Below are positions 26,031 to 35,357 of a stretch of 64,000 nucleotides of DNA, one piece after another. Numbering within the stretch: position 1 is the stretch's first letter; the number at the start of each line of letters is the position of its first letter. Source of the DNA: Methylobacterium sp. J-088 (lineage in GTDB: Bacteria > Pseudomonadota > Alphaproteobacteria > Rhizobiales > Beijerinckiaceae); NCBI RefSeq assembly GCF_022829295.1, contig NZ_JAKSYH010000251.1, positions 1 through 64,000 of the forward strand. The letters run 5' to 3'. The notes below the pieces were generated by a model that saw only the letters and a program-made list of their open reading frames with translations, had not been told where the DNA came from and searched no databases. A program made the position numbers and the translations under genes.

Positions 26031-27929
26031 GTGTCCCAAGACACCGACCAGACCCCAGACGCCGCCGCTGCGGCGCCCGACACCGGCGTGTCGGAGCACG
26101 AGGCCGCGCTTCTCGAGGCCGCCGCCCTGGCCCTTGCGGCGTCCACCCCACGCCCGATCCCCGACGAGGCGCTTCCGCCGGAGCCGCGCGCCGACCGCGC
26201 CAAGGCGTTCGTGCGCAGCATGTTCCGGCTGGCGATCGAGCGGTCGCATATGCGCGTGGCGCTCGTCGGGCTGGTCTTCGTCGGCGTGTTCGGCACGATC
26301 TCGACCAAGCTCCTGATGATGGCGATCTTCGGGGAGCCGCCCAGCCAGGAGCACCGGGTGGCGGCCGCCTCCTCGACGGCGTTCCGGCCCGACATCGTCG
26401 ACCGGAACGGCGAGATCCTGGCCACCGACATCCGCACCGTCTCGGTCTTCGCCGAGCCGGGCAACATCTACGACAAGGACGAGGCGGTGGAGCTGCTCAC
26501 CGCGGTCCTGCCGGAACTCAACGCTACGGAACTCCGCGCCAAGCTGTCCTCGCGCAAAGGCCGCAGCGGCGCGGGCTTCGTCTGGGTGAAGCGCGAGCTG
26601 ACCCCGAAGCAGCAGGCCGAGGTCCACCGGCTCGGCATCCCCGGCATCGGCTTCCTGCCCGACCACAAGCGCGTCTACCCGAACGGCGTGGCGGCTGCCC
26701 ATATCCTGGGCGCGACCAACCTCGACGGCATCGGCATCGCCGGCATGGAGAAGTACATCGACAACACCGGGATCCAGGCGCTCAACAGCTTCGGGCTGAT
26801 CAACAAGCAGGCCGACCTGAAGCCGGTGCAGCTCTCCATCGATCTGCGCGCCCAGTTCGCGGTGCGCGACGAGCTGGCCTGGGGCATCGACCACTTCAAG
26901 GCCAAGGCCGGCGCCTCGATGATCCTCGACGTGAAGACCGGTGAGGTCATCGCCCTGGTCTCGATGCCCGACTTCGACCCGAACGACCCGAAGGACGCGC
27001 TGTCGCCCGACCGGATCAACCGGATGAATGTCGGCGTCTACGAGATGGGCTCGACCTTCAAGGCGATGACGCTCGCCATGGCGCTCGATTCCGGCAAGTA
27101 TAACGTCAACTCGACCTTCGACACCCGCGGCGGCGTGCTGAACTGGGGGCGCCAGAAGATCCACGAGTATCACGGGACCAACCGGGTCATCACCATGCCG
27201 GAGGTGTTCACCCACTCCTCCAACATCGGCTCGGCCAAGATGGCCTTGGGCGTCGGCGTGCCCGGCCACAAGGCGTTCCTGAAGAAGATGGGCCTGCTCG
27301 ACCGGCTGCGCACCGAGCTGCCCGAGAGCGCGGCACCGATCGTCCCGTCCCGCTGGACCGAGATCAACACCATCACCATCGCGTTCGGCCACGGCATCGC
27401 GGTGGCGCCGATCCAGGCGGCGGCGGCGGTGGCGGCCATCGCCAATGGCGGCGACCTGATCACCCCGACCTTCCTCAAGGCGAATCCCGACGACAAGGCA
27501 CGCTCCACCCACGTCCTGTCGGGTCAGACCTCCGAGGCGATGCGCTACATCATGCGCCTCAACGCCTCCGAGGGCTCGGCCAAGAAGGCGGCGATCCCGT
27601 ACTACTTCGTGGGCGGCAAGACCGGCACAGCCGAGAAGGTGATCGGCGGCCGCTACATCCACAACCGGTTGTTCACGACCTTCATGGCGGCGGCGCCGAT
27701 GAACGACCCGAAATACCTGTTCGTCACCATCATGGACGAACCGCAGGGCCTGCCGGAATCGGGCGGTTACGCCACGGCGGCCTGGAACGCGGGCGTGGTC
27801 ACCGGCAAGGTGATCGAGCGCGTCGCGCCGATCCTGGGCCTGCCGCCGCAATTCGAGCCGCCGGTGCGGCCGTTCCCCCAGATGGTCAAGCTCAACGCCT
27901 ACCACATCAACCAGCTCGGCGGCCCGTGA
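26031..27929 (+). CDS. ftsI: Penicillin-binding protein 3 (FtsI), septal transpeptidase
   Basis: A 632-residue class B PBP that crosslinks septal peptidoglycan. A cytoplasmic head of about 75 residues precedes the transmembrane segment (MRVALVGLVFVGVFGTIS). A pedestal domain begins with RPDIVDRNGEILATD. The transpeptidase motifs are STFK near residue 341, SSN near 396 and KTG near 530. GTG start at 26031, six bases after ftsL. A partner for FtsW, encoded downstream. Confidence 0.95.
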   Translation: MSQDTDQTPDAAAAAPDTGVSEHEAALLEAAALALAASTPRPIPDEALPPEPRADRAKAFVRSMFRLAIERSHMRVALVGLVFVGVFGTISTKLLMMAIFGEPPSQEHRVAAASSTAFRPDIVDRNGEILATDIRTVSVFAEPGNIYDKDEAVELLTAVLPELNATELRAKLSSRKGRSGAGFVWVKRELTPKQQAEVHRLGIPGIGFLPDHKRVYPNGVAAAHILGATNLDGIGIAGMEKYIDNTGIQALNSFGLINKQADLKPVQLSIDLRAQFAVRDELAWGIDHFKAKAGASMILDVKTGEVIALVSMPDFDPNDPKDALSPDRINRMNVGVYEMGSTFKAMTLAMALDSGKYNVNSTFDTRGGVLNWGRQKIHEYHGTNRVITMPEVFTHSSNIGSAKMALGVGVPGHKAFLKKMGLLDRLRTELPESAAPIVPSRWTEINTITIAFGHGIAVAPIQAAAAVAAIANGGDLITPTFLKANPDDKARSTHVLSGQTSEAMRYIMRLNASEGSAKKAAIPYYFVGGKTGTAEKVIGGRYIHNRLFTTFMAAAPMNDPKYLFVTIMDEPQGLPESGGYATAAWNAGVVTGKVIERVAPILGLPPQFEPPVRPFPQMVKLNAYHINQLGGP

Positions 27930-27939
27930 GGGAGGTGTC

Positions 27940-29400
27940 ATGACGGCCCGGCTCGCCGATCTCTTCCCAGAAGCCCCCGCGGGCGCCGCGGAACTGGCGG
28001 TGTCGGGCCTGACCGCGGACAGCCGGCAGGTCGCCACCGGCACGGTGTTCGTCGCCGTGCCGGGCACGAAGGCCGATGGGCGTCGGTTCGCCCCCCAGGC
28101 GGCCAATCGCGGCGCCGTGGCGGTGGCGGGGGAAGGCGCGCGTCCGGCCGACCTGCCGGAGGCGGTGGCCTGGGTGCCCGTGGCGGACGCCCGCAGGGCT
28201 CTGGCGCTGGCCGCCGCGCGGTTCGCGGGATCGCAGCCGGACAGCGTGGTGGCGGTGACCGGCACCGCGGGCAAGAGTTCCGTCGCCGACTTCGTGCGCC
28301 AGATCCTGGCCCGCCTCGGCCGCGACGCGGCGAGCCTCGGCACCGTCGGGATCGTCACCAACCGCGGCGCGCAGTACGGCTCGCTCACCACGCCGGACCC
28401 CGTGACGCTGCACGAGACTCTGGCGCGTTTGGCGCAGGAGGGCGTGACCGACCTCGCCATGGAGGCGTCTTCGCACGGGATCGAGCAGCGCCGCCTCGAT
28501 GGCGTACGGCTCATTGCGGCGGGCTTCACCAATCTCGGGCGCGACCACCTCGATTATCACGCGAGCATCGAAGAATATCTCGCGGCCAAGATGAGGCTTT
28601 TCACGGAGCTCCTGCCAGCAGGTTGCCCGGCGGTGGTCAACGCCGACGGGGCCTATGCCGACCGGGTGATTGCCGCCGCCGGGGAGGCCGGCCGGCCCGT
28701 CCGCACGGTCGGCCGCGCCGGCCGCGACCTGCGGATCGAGTCCGTCCAGACGGAAGGGTTCGCCCAGGCGGTCCGGCTCATCGAACGGGAGCGCGTCCGC
28801 ACGCTGCGTCTGCCGCTCGTCGGCGAATTCCAGGTTGAGAACGCCCTGGTGGCGGCCGGCCTCGCGCTCGCCACCCCCGCCGGCGCAGCCGACCCGGACG
28901 GTGTGTTCGCCGCTCTGGACCATCTCACCGGCGTGCCCGGCCGGATGGAGCGGATCGGGGAGGCGCGGGGCGGGCTCTGCCTCGTCGACTACGCCCACAA
29001 GCCCGAGGCGTTGGAAAGCGTGCTGACGGCTTTGCGCCCCTTCGCGTCCGGCCGGCTCGTGGTGGTGTTCGGCTGCGGCGGCGACCGCGACCGCGGCAAG
29101 CGCCCGCTGATGGGCGCGATCGCGCAGCGCCTCGCCGACACGGTCATCGTCACCGACGACAACCCGCGCACCGAGGCGCCCGCGGCGATCCGCCAAGCGA
29201 TCCTGGCCGCGGCCCCGGGAGCCGAGGAGATCGGCGACCGGGAAGCGGCGATCCGGACAGCCGTGGGCCGCCTCGGGCCCGGCGACGTGCTGGTCGTAGC
29301 TGGCAAAGGTCATGAAACCGGCCAGATCGTGGGAGATCGCACCCTACCGTTCTCGGACCACGCGATCCTGCGTGCCGCCATCGCCGACGCGGCCGCCTGA
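27940..29400 (+). CDS. murE: UDP-MurNAc-L-Ala-D-Glu:meso-diaminopimelate ligase
   Basis: A 486-residue Mur ligase that adds meso-diaminopimelate to UDP-MurNAc-dipeptide in the cytoplasm. SGLTADSRQV begins the UDP-binding domain, and the ATP loop is GTAGKSS near residues 108-114. TDDNPR near residue 406 is the meso-DAP recognition motif. The P-loop is unusual: most MurE proteins have GTNGKTS. A clear GGGAGG ribosome site lies before the ATG, and only ten bases separate it from ftsI. Confidence 0.95.
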   Translation: MTARLADLFPEAPAGAAELAVSGLTADSRQVATGTVFVAVPGTKADGRRFAPQAANRGAVAVAGEGARPADLPEAVAWVPVADARRALALAAARFAGSQPDSVVAVTGTAGKSSVADFVRQILARLGRDAASLGTVGIVTNRGAQYGSLTTPDPVTLHETLARLAQEGVTDLAMEASSHGIEQRRLDGVRLIAAGFTNLGRDHLDYHASIEEYLAAKMRLFTELLPAGCPAVVNADGAYADRVIAAAGEAGRPVRTVGRAGRDLRIESVQTEGFAQAVRLIERERVRTLRLPLVGEFQVENALVAAGLALATPAGAADPDGVFAALDHLTGVPGRMERIGEARGGLCLVDYAHKPEALESVLTALRPFASGRLVVVFGCGGDRDRGKRPLMGAIAQRLADTVIVTDDNPRTEAPAAIRQAILAAAPGAEEIGDREAAIRTAVGRLGPGDVLVVAGKGHETGQIVGDRTLPFSDHAILRAAIADAAA

Positions 29401-29418
29401 CGGCGACGGGGGTTGACC

Positions 29419-30870
29419 ATGACCGCACTCTGGACCAGCGCGGAGCTCGAAGCCGCCACCGGCGGCCGCCTGATCGGCGCTGAGCGGCCGATCGGTGGCG
29501 CCTCGATCGACACCCGAACGCTTCAAGCCGGCGACCTGTTCTTCGCCATCCGGGGCGAGGCGCGCGATGGACACGACTTCGTCGCCGACGCCCTGGCGCG
29601 CGGAGCCGGCGCCGCGCTGGTGCGCCAGGATCGCGCCGACGCGCTGGCGGCGCATGGCCCGCTGCTGGCGGTGCCGGAGATCGGCGAGGATCCGGTCCTG
29701 ACCGCGATGGTCCGCCTCGGCTCGGCCGCCCGCGCCCGGACCTCGGCTCAGGTGGTGGCGGTGACGGGCTCGGTCGGCAAGACGGGCACCAAGGAAGCTT
29801 TGCGCCACGTCCTGTCCGAGCAGGGCGAGACCCATGCCTCGGCGGCCTCCTACAACAACCATTGGGGCGTCCCGCTGACGCTGGCCCGGATGCCCGCTTC
29901 GACGCGCTACGGCGTGTTCGAAATCGGCATGAACCACGCCGCCGAGATCATGCCGCTGACCGCGCAGGTCCGGCCCGCCATCGCGCTGATCACCACGGTC
30001 GAGCCGGTCCATATCGAGCATTTCGCATCGCTTGCCGCCATCGCGGACGCCAAGGGCGAGATCTTCTCCGGGCTCCAGCCCGGCGGCGTCGCCATCATCA
30101 ACCGGGACGGCCCGCATTTCGACCGCCTCGTCGCCCACGCGCAGGCGTCCCGGGCCGGCCGGATCGTCAGCTTCGGCGAGCACCCGCAGGCCGATGTCCG
30201 CGCCCAGCGGATCGTGCTGCGCCCCGATCTCTCTGTGGTGGACGCGGTGGTGATGGGTGAGGCCGTCACCTACAAGCTCGGCACCGCCGGCCGGCACACG
30301 GCGCTGAATTCGCTCGGCGTCATGGCGGTGATCCATGCGCTCGGCGCCGACCTCGCCCGGGCCGCGCTGTCGCTCGGCACGCTGTCCCCACCCGCCGGGC
30401 GCGGGGCGCGGACCGCGCTGGAGATCGACGGCGGCACCGCCTACCTCATCGATGAGAGCTACAACGCCAACCCGGCTGCGGTCCGGGCGGCATTGGCGAC
30501 GCTGGCCGGCATCGAGACCGGGCCGCGCGGGCGCCGCATCGCGGTGCTCGGCGACATGCTGGAACTCGGCGCCGCCGCCCCGGACCTTCATCGCGGCCTC
30601 GCCGAAGCGGTCGAGGCCGCGCACATCGATCTCGTCTTCACGGCCGGCCCGCTGACGCGCCACCTGTTCGAGGCGCTCCCGGTCAGCCGCCGGGCCGGCG
30701 TGGCCGACACCGCCGCCGACCTGATCGAGCCGCTCACGCGGATCCTGCGGCCCGGGGATGCCGTCATGATCAAGGGATCGAACGGCAGCCGCATGGGCCG
30801 GATTGTCGACGCGCTGAAAGCCCGCTACGCGAACGACCCGGCGCGGCGCGCCCTCGCGACGGCCCCCTGA
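29419..30870 (+). CDS. murF: UDP-MurNAc-tripeptide:D-Ala-D-Ala ligase
   Basis: A 483-residue Mur ligase adding D-Ala-D-Ala to the UDP-MurNAc-tripeptide. The order is an N-terminal domain with GGASIDTRTLQAGDLFFA, the ATP loop GSVGKTGTKEAL near residue 116, GMNHAAEIMPLT, then the C-terminal DESYNANPAAVRAAL and VLGDMLELG. ATG at 29419 follows a GGGGG ribosome site; a TTG two codons earlier is possible but less likely. Confidence 0.95.
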   Translation: MTALWTSAELEAATGGRLIGAERPIGGASIDTRTLQAGDLFFAIRGEARDGHDFVADALARGAGAALVRQDRADALAAHGPLLAVPEIGEDPVLTAMVRLGSAARARTSAQVVAVTGSVGKTGTKEALRHVLSEQGETHASAASYNNHWGVPLTLARMPASTRYGVFEIGMNHAAEIMPLTAQVRPAIALITTVEPVHIEHFASLAAIADAKGEIFSGLQPGGVAIINRDGPHFDRLVAHAQASRAGRIVSFGEHPQADVRAQRIVLRPDLSVVDAVVMGEAVTYKLGTAGRHTALNSLGVMAVIHALGADLARAALSLGTLSPPAGRGARTALEIDGGTAYLIDESYNANPAAVRAALATLAGIETGPRGRRIAVLGDMLELGAAAPDLHRGLAEAVEAAHIDLVFTAGPLTRHLFEALPVSRRAGVADTAADLIEPLTRILRPGDAVMIKGSNGSRMGRIVDALKARYANDPARRALATAP

Positions 30871-30964
30871 TCGCGCGCCTGAGTTGATCGATGCGGACGA
30901 GCGTCAAGGACGATCGGTGCCGCTCCCTGAAACCCTCGCCTGAACGAAGGGGCCGAGCGCCCGC

Positions 30965-32050
30965 ATGCTGTACCTTCTCTCGGAACTGAGCGGCAGCTTC
31001 ACGCCGCTGAACGTGTTCCGCTACATCACCTTCCGCACCGGCGGCGCGCTGTTCACGGCGGGCCTGTTCGTGTTCTGGTTCGGCCCCTGGATCATCTCGC
31101 TCCTGCGGATCCGCCAGGGCAAGGGCCAGCCGATCCGCGAGGACGGGCCGCAGACCCATCTGCTGACCAAGCGCGGCACCCCGACCATGGGCGGCTTGAT
31201 GATCCTGGCCGGCGCCGTGGTGGCGATCCTGCTCTGGGCCAACCCCCGCAACCATTATGTGTGGGTGACGCTGACCGTCACGCTCGGGTTCGGGGCGATC
31301 GGATTCTACGACGACTACCTCAAGGTGACGAAGCAGTCGCACAAGGGCTTCTCCGGCAAGTTCCGATTGGCCTTGGAGGCTGTGATCGCGCTCGCGGCCT
31401 GCATCACCGTCGCGGTCTATTCCCCCTCCGCGCTACAGAACCAGCTCGCCTTCCCGGTCTTCAAGGACGCGCTCCTGAACCTCGGCTGGTTCTACCCACT
31501 GTTCGGTGCCTTCGTGATCGTCGGCGCCGGCAATTCCGTGAACATGACCGATGGGCTCGACGGGCTCGCCATCGTGCCGGTGATGATCGCCTGCGGCACC
31601 TTCGGGTTCATCGCCTACCTCGTCGGCAACTCCTTCACGGCGAGCTACCTGCAGGTGAACTACGTCCGCGACACGGGCGAACTTGCCGTGGTCTGCGGCG
31701 CGGTGATCGGGGCCGGCCTCGGCTTCCTCTGGTTCAACGCACCGCCGGCCCAGATCTTCATGGGCGACACCGGGTCGCTCGCGCTCGGCGGCCTGCTCGG
31801 CAGCATCGCGGTGGCGACCAAGCATGAGATCGTCCTGGCGATCGTCGGCGGCCTGTTCGTGCTGGAGATGATGTCGGTGATCATCCAGGTCGCGTCGTTC
31901 AAGTTGACGGGCAAGCGCGTCTTCCGGATGGCGCCGATCCACCACCATTTCGAGCAGAAGGGCTGGAAGGAGCCGCAGGTCGTGATCCGGTTCTGGATCA
32001 TCGCGGTCATCCTGGCGCTGGCGGGCTTGGCGACGCTGAAGCTGCGCTGA
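30965..32050 (+). CDS. mraY: Phospho-MurNAc-pentapeptide transferase (lipid I synthase)
   Basis: A 361-residue polytopic inner-membrane enzyme that transfers phospho-MurNAc-pentapeptide to undecaprenyl phosphate. Family motifs are GTPTMGGLMI, the metal-binding FYDDYLKV, NSVNMTDGLDGLA, FMGDTGSLALGG and the histidine-rich MAPIHHHFE loop. About ten membrane segments are visible. A palindromic repeat follows before murD. Confidence 0.96.
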   Translation: MLYLLSELSGSFTPLNVFRYITFRTGGALFTAGLFVFWFGPWIISLLRIRQGKGQPIREDGPQTHLLTKRGTPTMGGLMILAGAVVAILLWANPRNHYVWVTLTVTLGFGAIGFYDDYLKVTKQSHKGFSGKFRLALEAVIALAACITVAVYSPSALQNQLAFPVFKDALLNLGWFYPLFGAFVIVGAGNSVNMTDGLDGLAIVPVMIACGTFGFIAYLVGNSFTASYLQVNYVRDTGELAVVCGAVIGAGLGFLWFNAPPAQIFMGDTGSLALGGLLGSIAVATKHEIVLAIVGGLFVLEMMSVIIQVASFKLTGKRVFRMAPIHHHFEQKGWKEPQVVIRFWIIAVILALAGLATLKLR

Positions 32051-32092
32051 TACTTATGATAGACAAGCGATACGAGAGGGCGATCCTATCCG

Positions 32093-32212
32093 CGCCCTCA
32101 TCCGGAGGTGCCGTAGCGTAGCGGAGGCCTCGAAGGAGCTCTCCAGCCGGCCGTGCGATCCCTGGAGCGCCCCTTCGAGGCCCGCTGACGCGGTCACCTG
32201 AGGATGAGGGCG
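32093..32212. repeat. Palindromic intergenic repeat element, about 120 bp
   Basis: Outer arms CGCCCTCATCCGGAGGTG (32093-32110) and CACCTGAGGATGAGGGCG (32195-32212) are inverted repeats with two mismatches. Further inside GCCTCGAAGG pairs with CCTTCGAGGC and CTCCAG with CTGGAG, so nearly the whole unit folds as one long hairpin. The CCTCATCC/GGATGAGG ends are typical of palindromic repeats scattered in alphaproteobacterial genomes. It lies inside the murein operon between mraY and murD. Confidence 0.8.
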
Positions 32213-32255
32213 AGGGTGGGATCGGCCGGTTCGGTCGCCGCATCCAGAGCTCCCC

Positions 32256-33620
32256 ATGATTCCCGTCACCGTCTTCCAAGATCAGACCGTCGCTCTGTTC
32301 GGGCTCGGCGGCTCCGGACTCGCCACAGCGCTGGCCCTGAAGGCGGGCGGTGCCGATGTGCGGGCGTGGGACGACAACGCCGACAGCCGCGTCCGCGCGC
32401 AGGACGCTGGAATCGGCATCGCGAATCTGCGTGAGTCCGACTGGTCCCGCCTCTCGGCGCTGGTGCTGAGCCCCGGCGTTCCCCTGACCCACCCGGAACC
32501 GCATTGGAGCGTCCGCCTCGCCAAGGAGGCCGGCGTCGAGATCATCGGCGACATCGAGCTGTTCTGCCGCGAGCGCCGGGCGCGGGCGCCGGGGGCACCC
32601 TTCGTGGCGATCACCGGGACCAACGGCAAATCGACCACCACGGCGCTGATCGCCCATGTCCTGGCCCAGGCGGGCCGCGACGTGCAGATGGGCGGCAATA
32701 TCGGCACTGCGATCCTCTCGCTGGAGCCGCCCTCCGCGGACCGCGTCCACGTGATCGAGATGTCGTCCTTCCAGATCGACCTCACGCCAAGCCTCGACCC
32801 GAGCGTCGGCGTGCTGATGAACATCACCCCGGACCATCTCGACCGTCACGGCACCATGGAGCAGTACGCCGCCATCAAGGAGCGTCTGATCCAGGGCGCA
32901 GGGGTTGCCGTTGTCGGCATCGACGACGCGCCGAGCCGCGCCATCGCCGAAAGGCGCGGCATCGACCTCGTGCGTGTCCACGTGCCCCACGGTGAGGTTC
33001 TCGCCACCGATGCCCTGACGGTACGCGACGGCATCGTCCGCGAGCCGGACGGCACGGCGCTCGCCGATGTGAATGGGATCGGCTCACTGCGGGGCGCCCA
33101 CAATTGGCAGAACGCGGCGGTCGCCGTGGCGGTGGCGCGGGCGCTTGGTCTGTCGGGTGAGCAGATCCAGGCCGGGTTGGCCTCGTTCCCGGGCCTGCCG
33201 CATCGGATGGAAGAGGTCGGACGGCGCAGCCACGTGCTGTTCGTCAACGACTCCAAGGCGACCAACGCCGATTCCACCGAGAAGGCACTCCTCGCCTTCC
33301 GGGACATTCACTGGATCCTCGGCGGCAAGGCCAAGGATGGTGGAATCTTCCCGCTGGTGCCGTATTTCGAGCGGGTCGCCCATGCCTATTTGATCGGTGC
33401 GGCGTCCGACGCCTTCGCGGCGACCCTGGACGGTGCCGTCCCCTATACCCGCTGCGAGACGCTGGACGTGGCGGTGCCGAAGGCCGCCGAGAACGCCGCC
33501 GCGTCGGGCGCCCCGGAGCCCGTGGTGCTGCTCTCGCCGGCCTGCGCGTCCTACGATCAGTTCCCGAACTTCGAAGTGCGCGGCAACAAGTTCCGGGACC
33601 TCGTGCGGGCGCTCGACTGA
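32256..33620 (+). CDS. murD: UDP-MurNAc-L-alanine:D-glutamate ligase
   Basis: A 454-residue Mur ligase adding D-glutamate to UDP-MurNAc-L-Ala. The N-terminal Rossmann segment is LFGLGGSGLATALAL, the ATP loop is GTNGKSTTTAL near residue 122, and ITPDHLDRHGTM and FVNDSKATNADST follow, with the C-terminal LLSPACASYDQF. The opposing chemotaxis receptor gene ends seven bases downstream, so transcription of the operon meets a convergent gene here. Confidence 0.95.
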   Translation: MIPVTVFQDQTVALFGLGGSGLATALALKAGGADVRAWDDNADSRVRAQDAGIGIANLRESDWSRLSALVLSPGVPLTHPEPHWSVRLAKEAGVEIIGDIELFCRERRARAPGAPFVAITGTNGKSTTTALIAHVLAQAGRDVQMGGNIGTAILSLEPPSADRVHVIEMSSFQIDLTPSLDPSVGVLMNITPDHLDRHGTMEQYAAIKERLIQGAGVAVVGIDDAPSRAIAERRGIDLVRVHVPHGEVLATDALTVRDGIVREPDGTALADVNGIGSLRGAHNWQNAAVAVAVARALGLSGEQIQAGLASFPGLPHRMEEVGRRSHVLFVNDSKATNADSTEKALLAFRDIHWILGGKAKDGGIFPLVPYFERVAHAYLIGAASDAFAATLDGAVPYTRCETLDVAVPKAAENAAASGAPEPVVLLSPACASYDQFPNFEVRGNKFRDLVRALD

Positions 33621-33627
33621 GGGAGGC

Positions 33628-35103
33628 TCAGCGCGCCAGAACCTTGGCGGCCTCGCGGGTCGTCCCCACCGCCTGCGAGACGCCGGCCACCGACTGCACG
33701 ATCGCGCCGATATTGCCCGTGATCGCCGTGACCGCGCCGGAGGCGCTCTGCATGTTCTCGGCGAGGTCGCGCGTCACCGCACTCTGCTCCTCGATGGCGG
33801 CCGCCGTCGCCACCACCGTCTCGCGCATCACCGAGACCGAGGCCCCGATCGAGCCCAGCGCCACCACCACCTCCTGCGAGACCCGCTGTACGCTGGCGAT
33901 CTCGCCGTTGATCTGGCCGGTGGCGCGGGCGGCCTGATCGGCCAAAGCCTTCACCTCGGAGGCCACCACCGCGAAGCCGCGCCCGGCCTCGCCGGCGCGC
34001 GCCGCCTCGATCGTGGCGTTCAGCGCCAGCAGGTTGATCTGGCCGGCGATGTTCTGGATCAGGCCGACGATGCCCGTCATCGCGGTCGCGGTGACGGCGA
34101 GCCGCTTCGTGTGGGCGTCGGCATCCTGAACGCAGGCATAGGCGGTGTCGGTGGCGCTCTGGGAGCGCACGATGCTCTGGGACATTTCGGCCACCGACGC
34201 CGCCAGTTCCTCGGCCGCGGCGGCAACGGTCTGGACATTGCCGGAGGTCGAATCGGCAGCCGAGGAGGCCAGCACGGCCGCCTGGGTCGAATGCGACACG
34301 GCCTGCTCGATTTCGCCGAAATTCTGATCGATGAGCGTGCGCAGGTCGGCGAACAGGCGAACCTGCTCGCTGATGTCGGTGGCGAACTTGACCACCTTGT
34401 AGGGACGCCCGGCCGCATCCAGGATCGGATTGTAGGAGGCCTGGATCCAGACCTCGCGGCCACCCTTGCCGATCCGGCGGAACTGCGCCGCCTGATAGCT
34501 TCCATTGCGCAGGGCCGCCCAGAAGGCCCGGTAGGCCTCGCTGTCCCGGTAGCCCGGCTCGACGAACCGGCTGTGATGCTGCCCGACGACCTCGGTGCGG
34601 TCATAGCCCATGACCGCCAGGAAGTTGTCGTTCGCCTCGATCACGGTGCCGTCGAGGTCGAAGGCGATGACCGCCTGTACCTTGTCGATCGCCGCGATCT
34701 GGCCGGCGCGGTCGGCTTCTTCGGTCCTTTGCCGGGTGATGTCGGTGGCGAACTTCACCACCTTGTAGGGCCGGCCGCGGGCATCGAGCATCGGGTTGTA
34801 GGAGGCCTGGATCCAGATCGGGCGGCCGCCGCGACCGCTCCGCTGGAACTGCCCGGTCTCGAACGTCCCGGCCCGCAGCCGTTCCCAGAACGCCCGATAA
34901 TCGGCGGAGTCGCGCTGGGCCGGCTCCAGGAACAGGCTGTGGTGCTGGCCGATGATCTCAGGCAGCGTATAGCCGACGACATCGAGGAAGTTCTGGTTCG
35001 CCGAGAGGATCCGGCCGTTCAGATCGAATTCGATCACGCCCTGGACTCGATCGAGGGCCGCGAGCTTGGCCTGGGCTTCACGGACGTTCAGGGTCTTGAA
35101 CAT
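33628..35103 (-). CDS. Soluble methyl-accepting chemotaxis protein with two PAS domains
   Basis: A 491-residue cytoplasmic chemoreceptor without transmembrane segments. Two PAS-PAC units (about residues 15-125 and 137-247) are near duplicates: both contain WIQASYNP followed by LDA.GRPYKVVKFATDI. The signalling domain follows, with its hairpin tip INLLALNATIEAARAGEAGRGFAVVA EVKALA (interrupted here at V-S). PAS units of this type often bind haem or flavin, but no ligand can be assigned. ATG at 35103 is preferred; the frame opens to 35166. It is reverse to and inserted between murD and ftsW, so not part of that operon. Confidence 0.92.
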   Translation of the reverse strand: MFKTLNVREAQAKLAALDRVQGVIEFDLNGRILSANQNFLDVVGYTLPEIIGQHHSLFLEPAQRDSADYRAFWERLRAGTFETGQFQRSGRGGRPIWIQASYNPMLDARGRPYKVVKFATDITRQRTEEADRAGQIAAIDKVQAVIAFDLDGTVIEANDNFLAVMGYDRTEVVGQHHSRFVEPGYRDSEAYRAFWAALRNGSYQAAQFRRIGKGGREVWIQASYNPILDAAGRPYKVVKFATDISEQVRLFADLRTLIDQNFGEIEQAVSHSTQAAVLASSAADSTSGNVQTVAAAAEELAASVAEMSQSIVRSQSATDTAYACVQDADAHTKRLAVTATAMTGIVGLIQNIAGQINLLALNATIEAARAGEAGRGFAVVASEVKALADQAARATGQINGEIASVQRVSQEVVVALGSIGASVSVMRETVVATAAAIEEQSAVTRDLAENMQSASGAVTAITGNIGAIVQSVAGVSQAVGTTREAAKVLAR

Positions 35104-35357
35104 GGCGTGCCGACTTCCGGTTGGCGGACCGGACGCCTCACGCTCCGTGTCGCCGGGTAAATACACCTGCAGGTTGCGTTACCAAAATTAACATAGCGTA
35201 TCTCAAGTGCAGTATTCGGATACCAGTAAGCTTACGCCGTCGCCGCCGCGGTTCGCGCGTTCGCGGCCCTCCATAAGGCTCCGTTTACCATTCCTGCACA
35301 GGATCCAGCCCGACCCGCGCGGATCGTCGTCCGCACGGACTGGAGTCGTCACCCGGC

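Noticed and set aside
26025..28532. An 835-codon reverse frame opposite ftsI and murE
   Set aside because: Low-complexity translation with no domain, fully antisense to two essential genes with intact catalytic motifs.
33397..35160. A 587-codon forward frame overlapping the end of murD and the chemoreceptor
   Set aside because: No family features; the reverse-strand PAS and signalling motifs are unmistakable.
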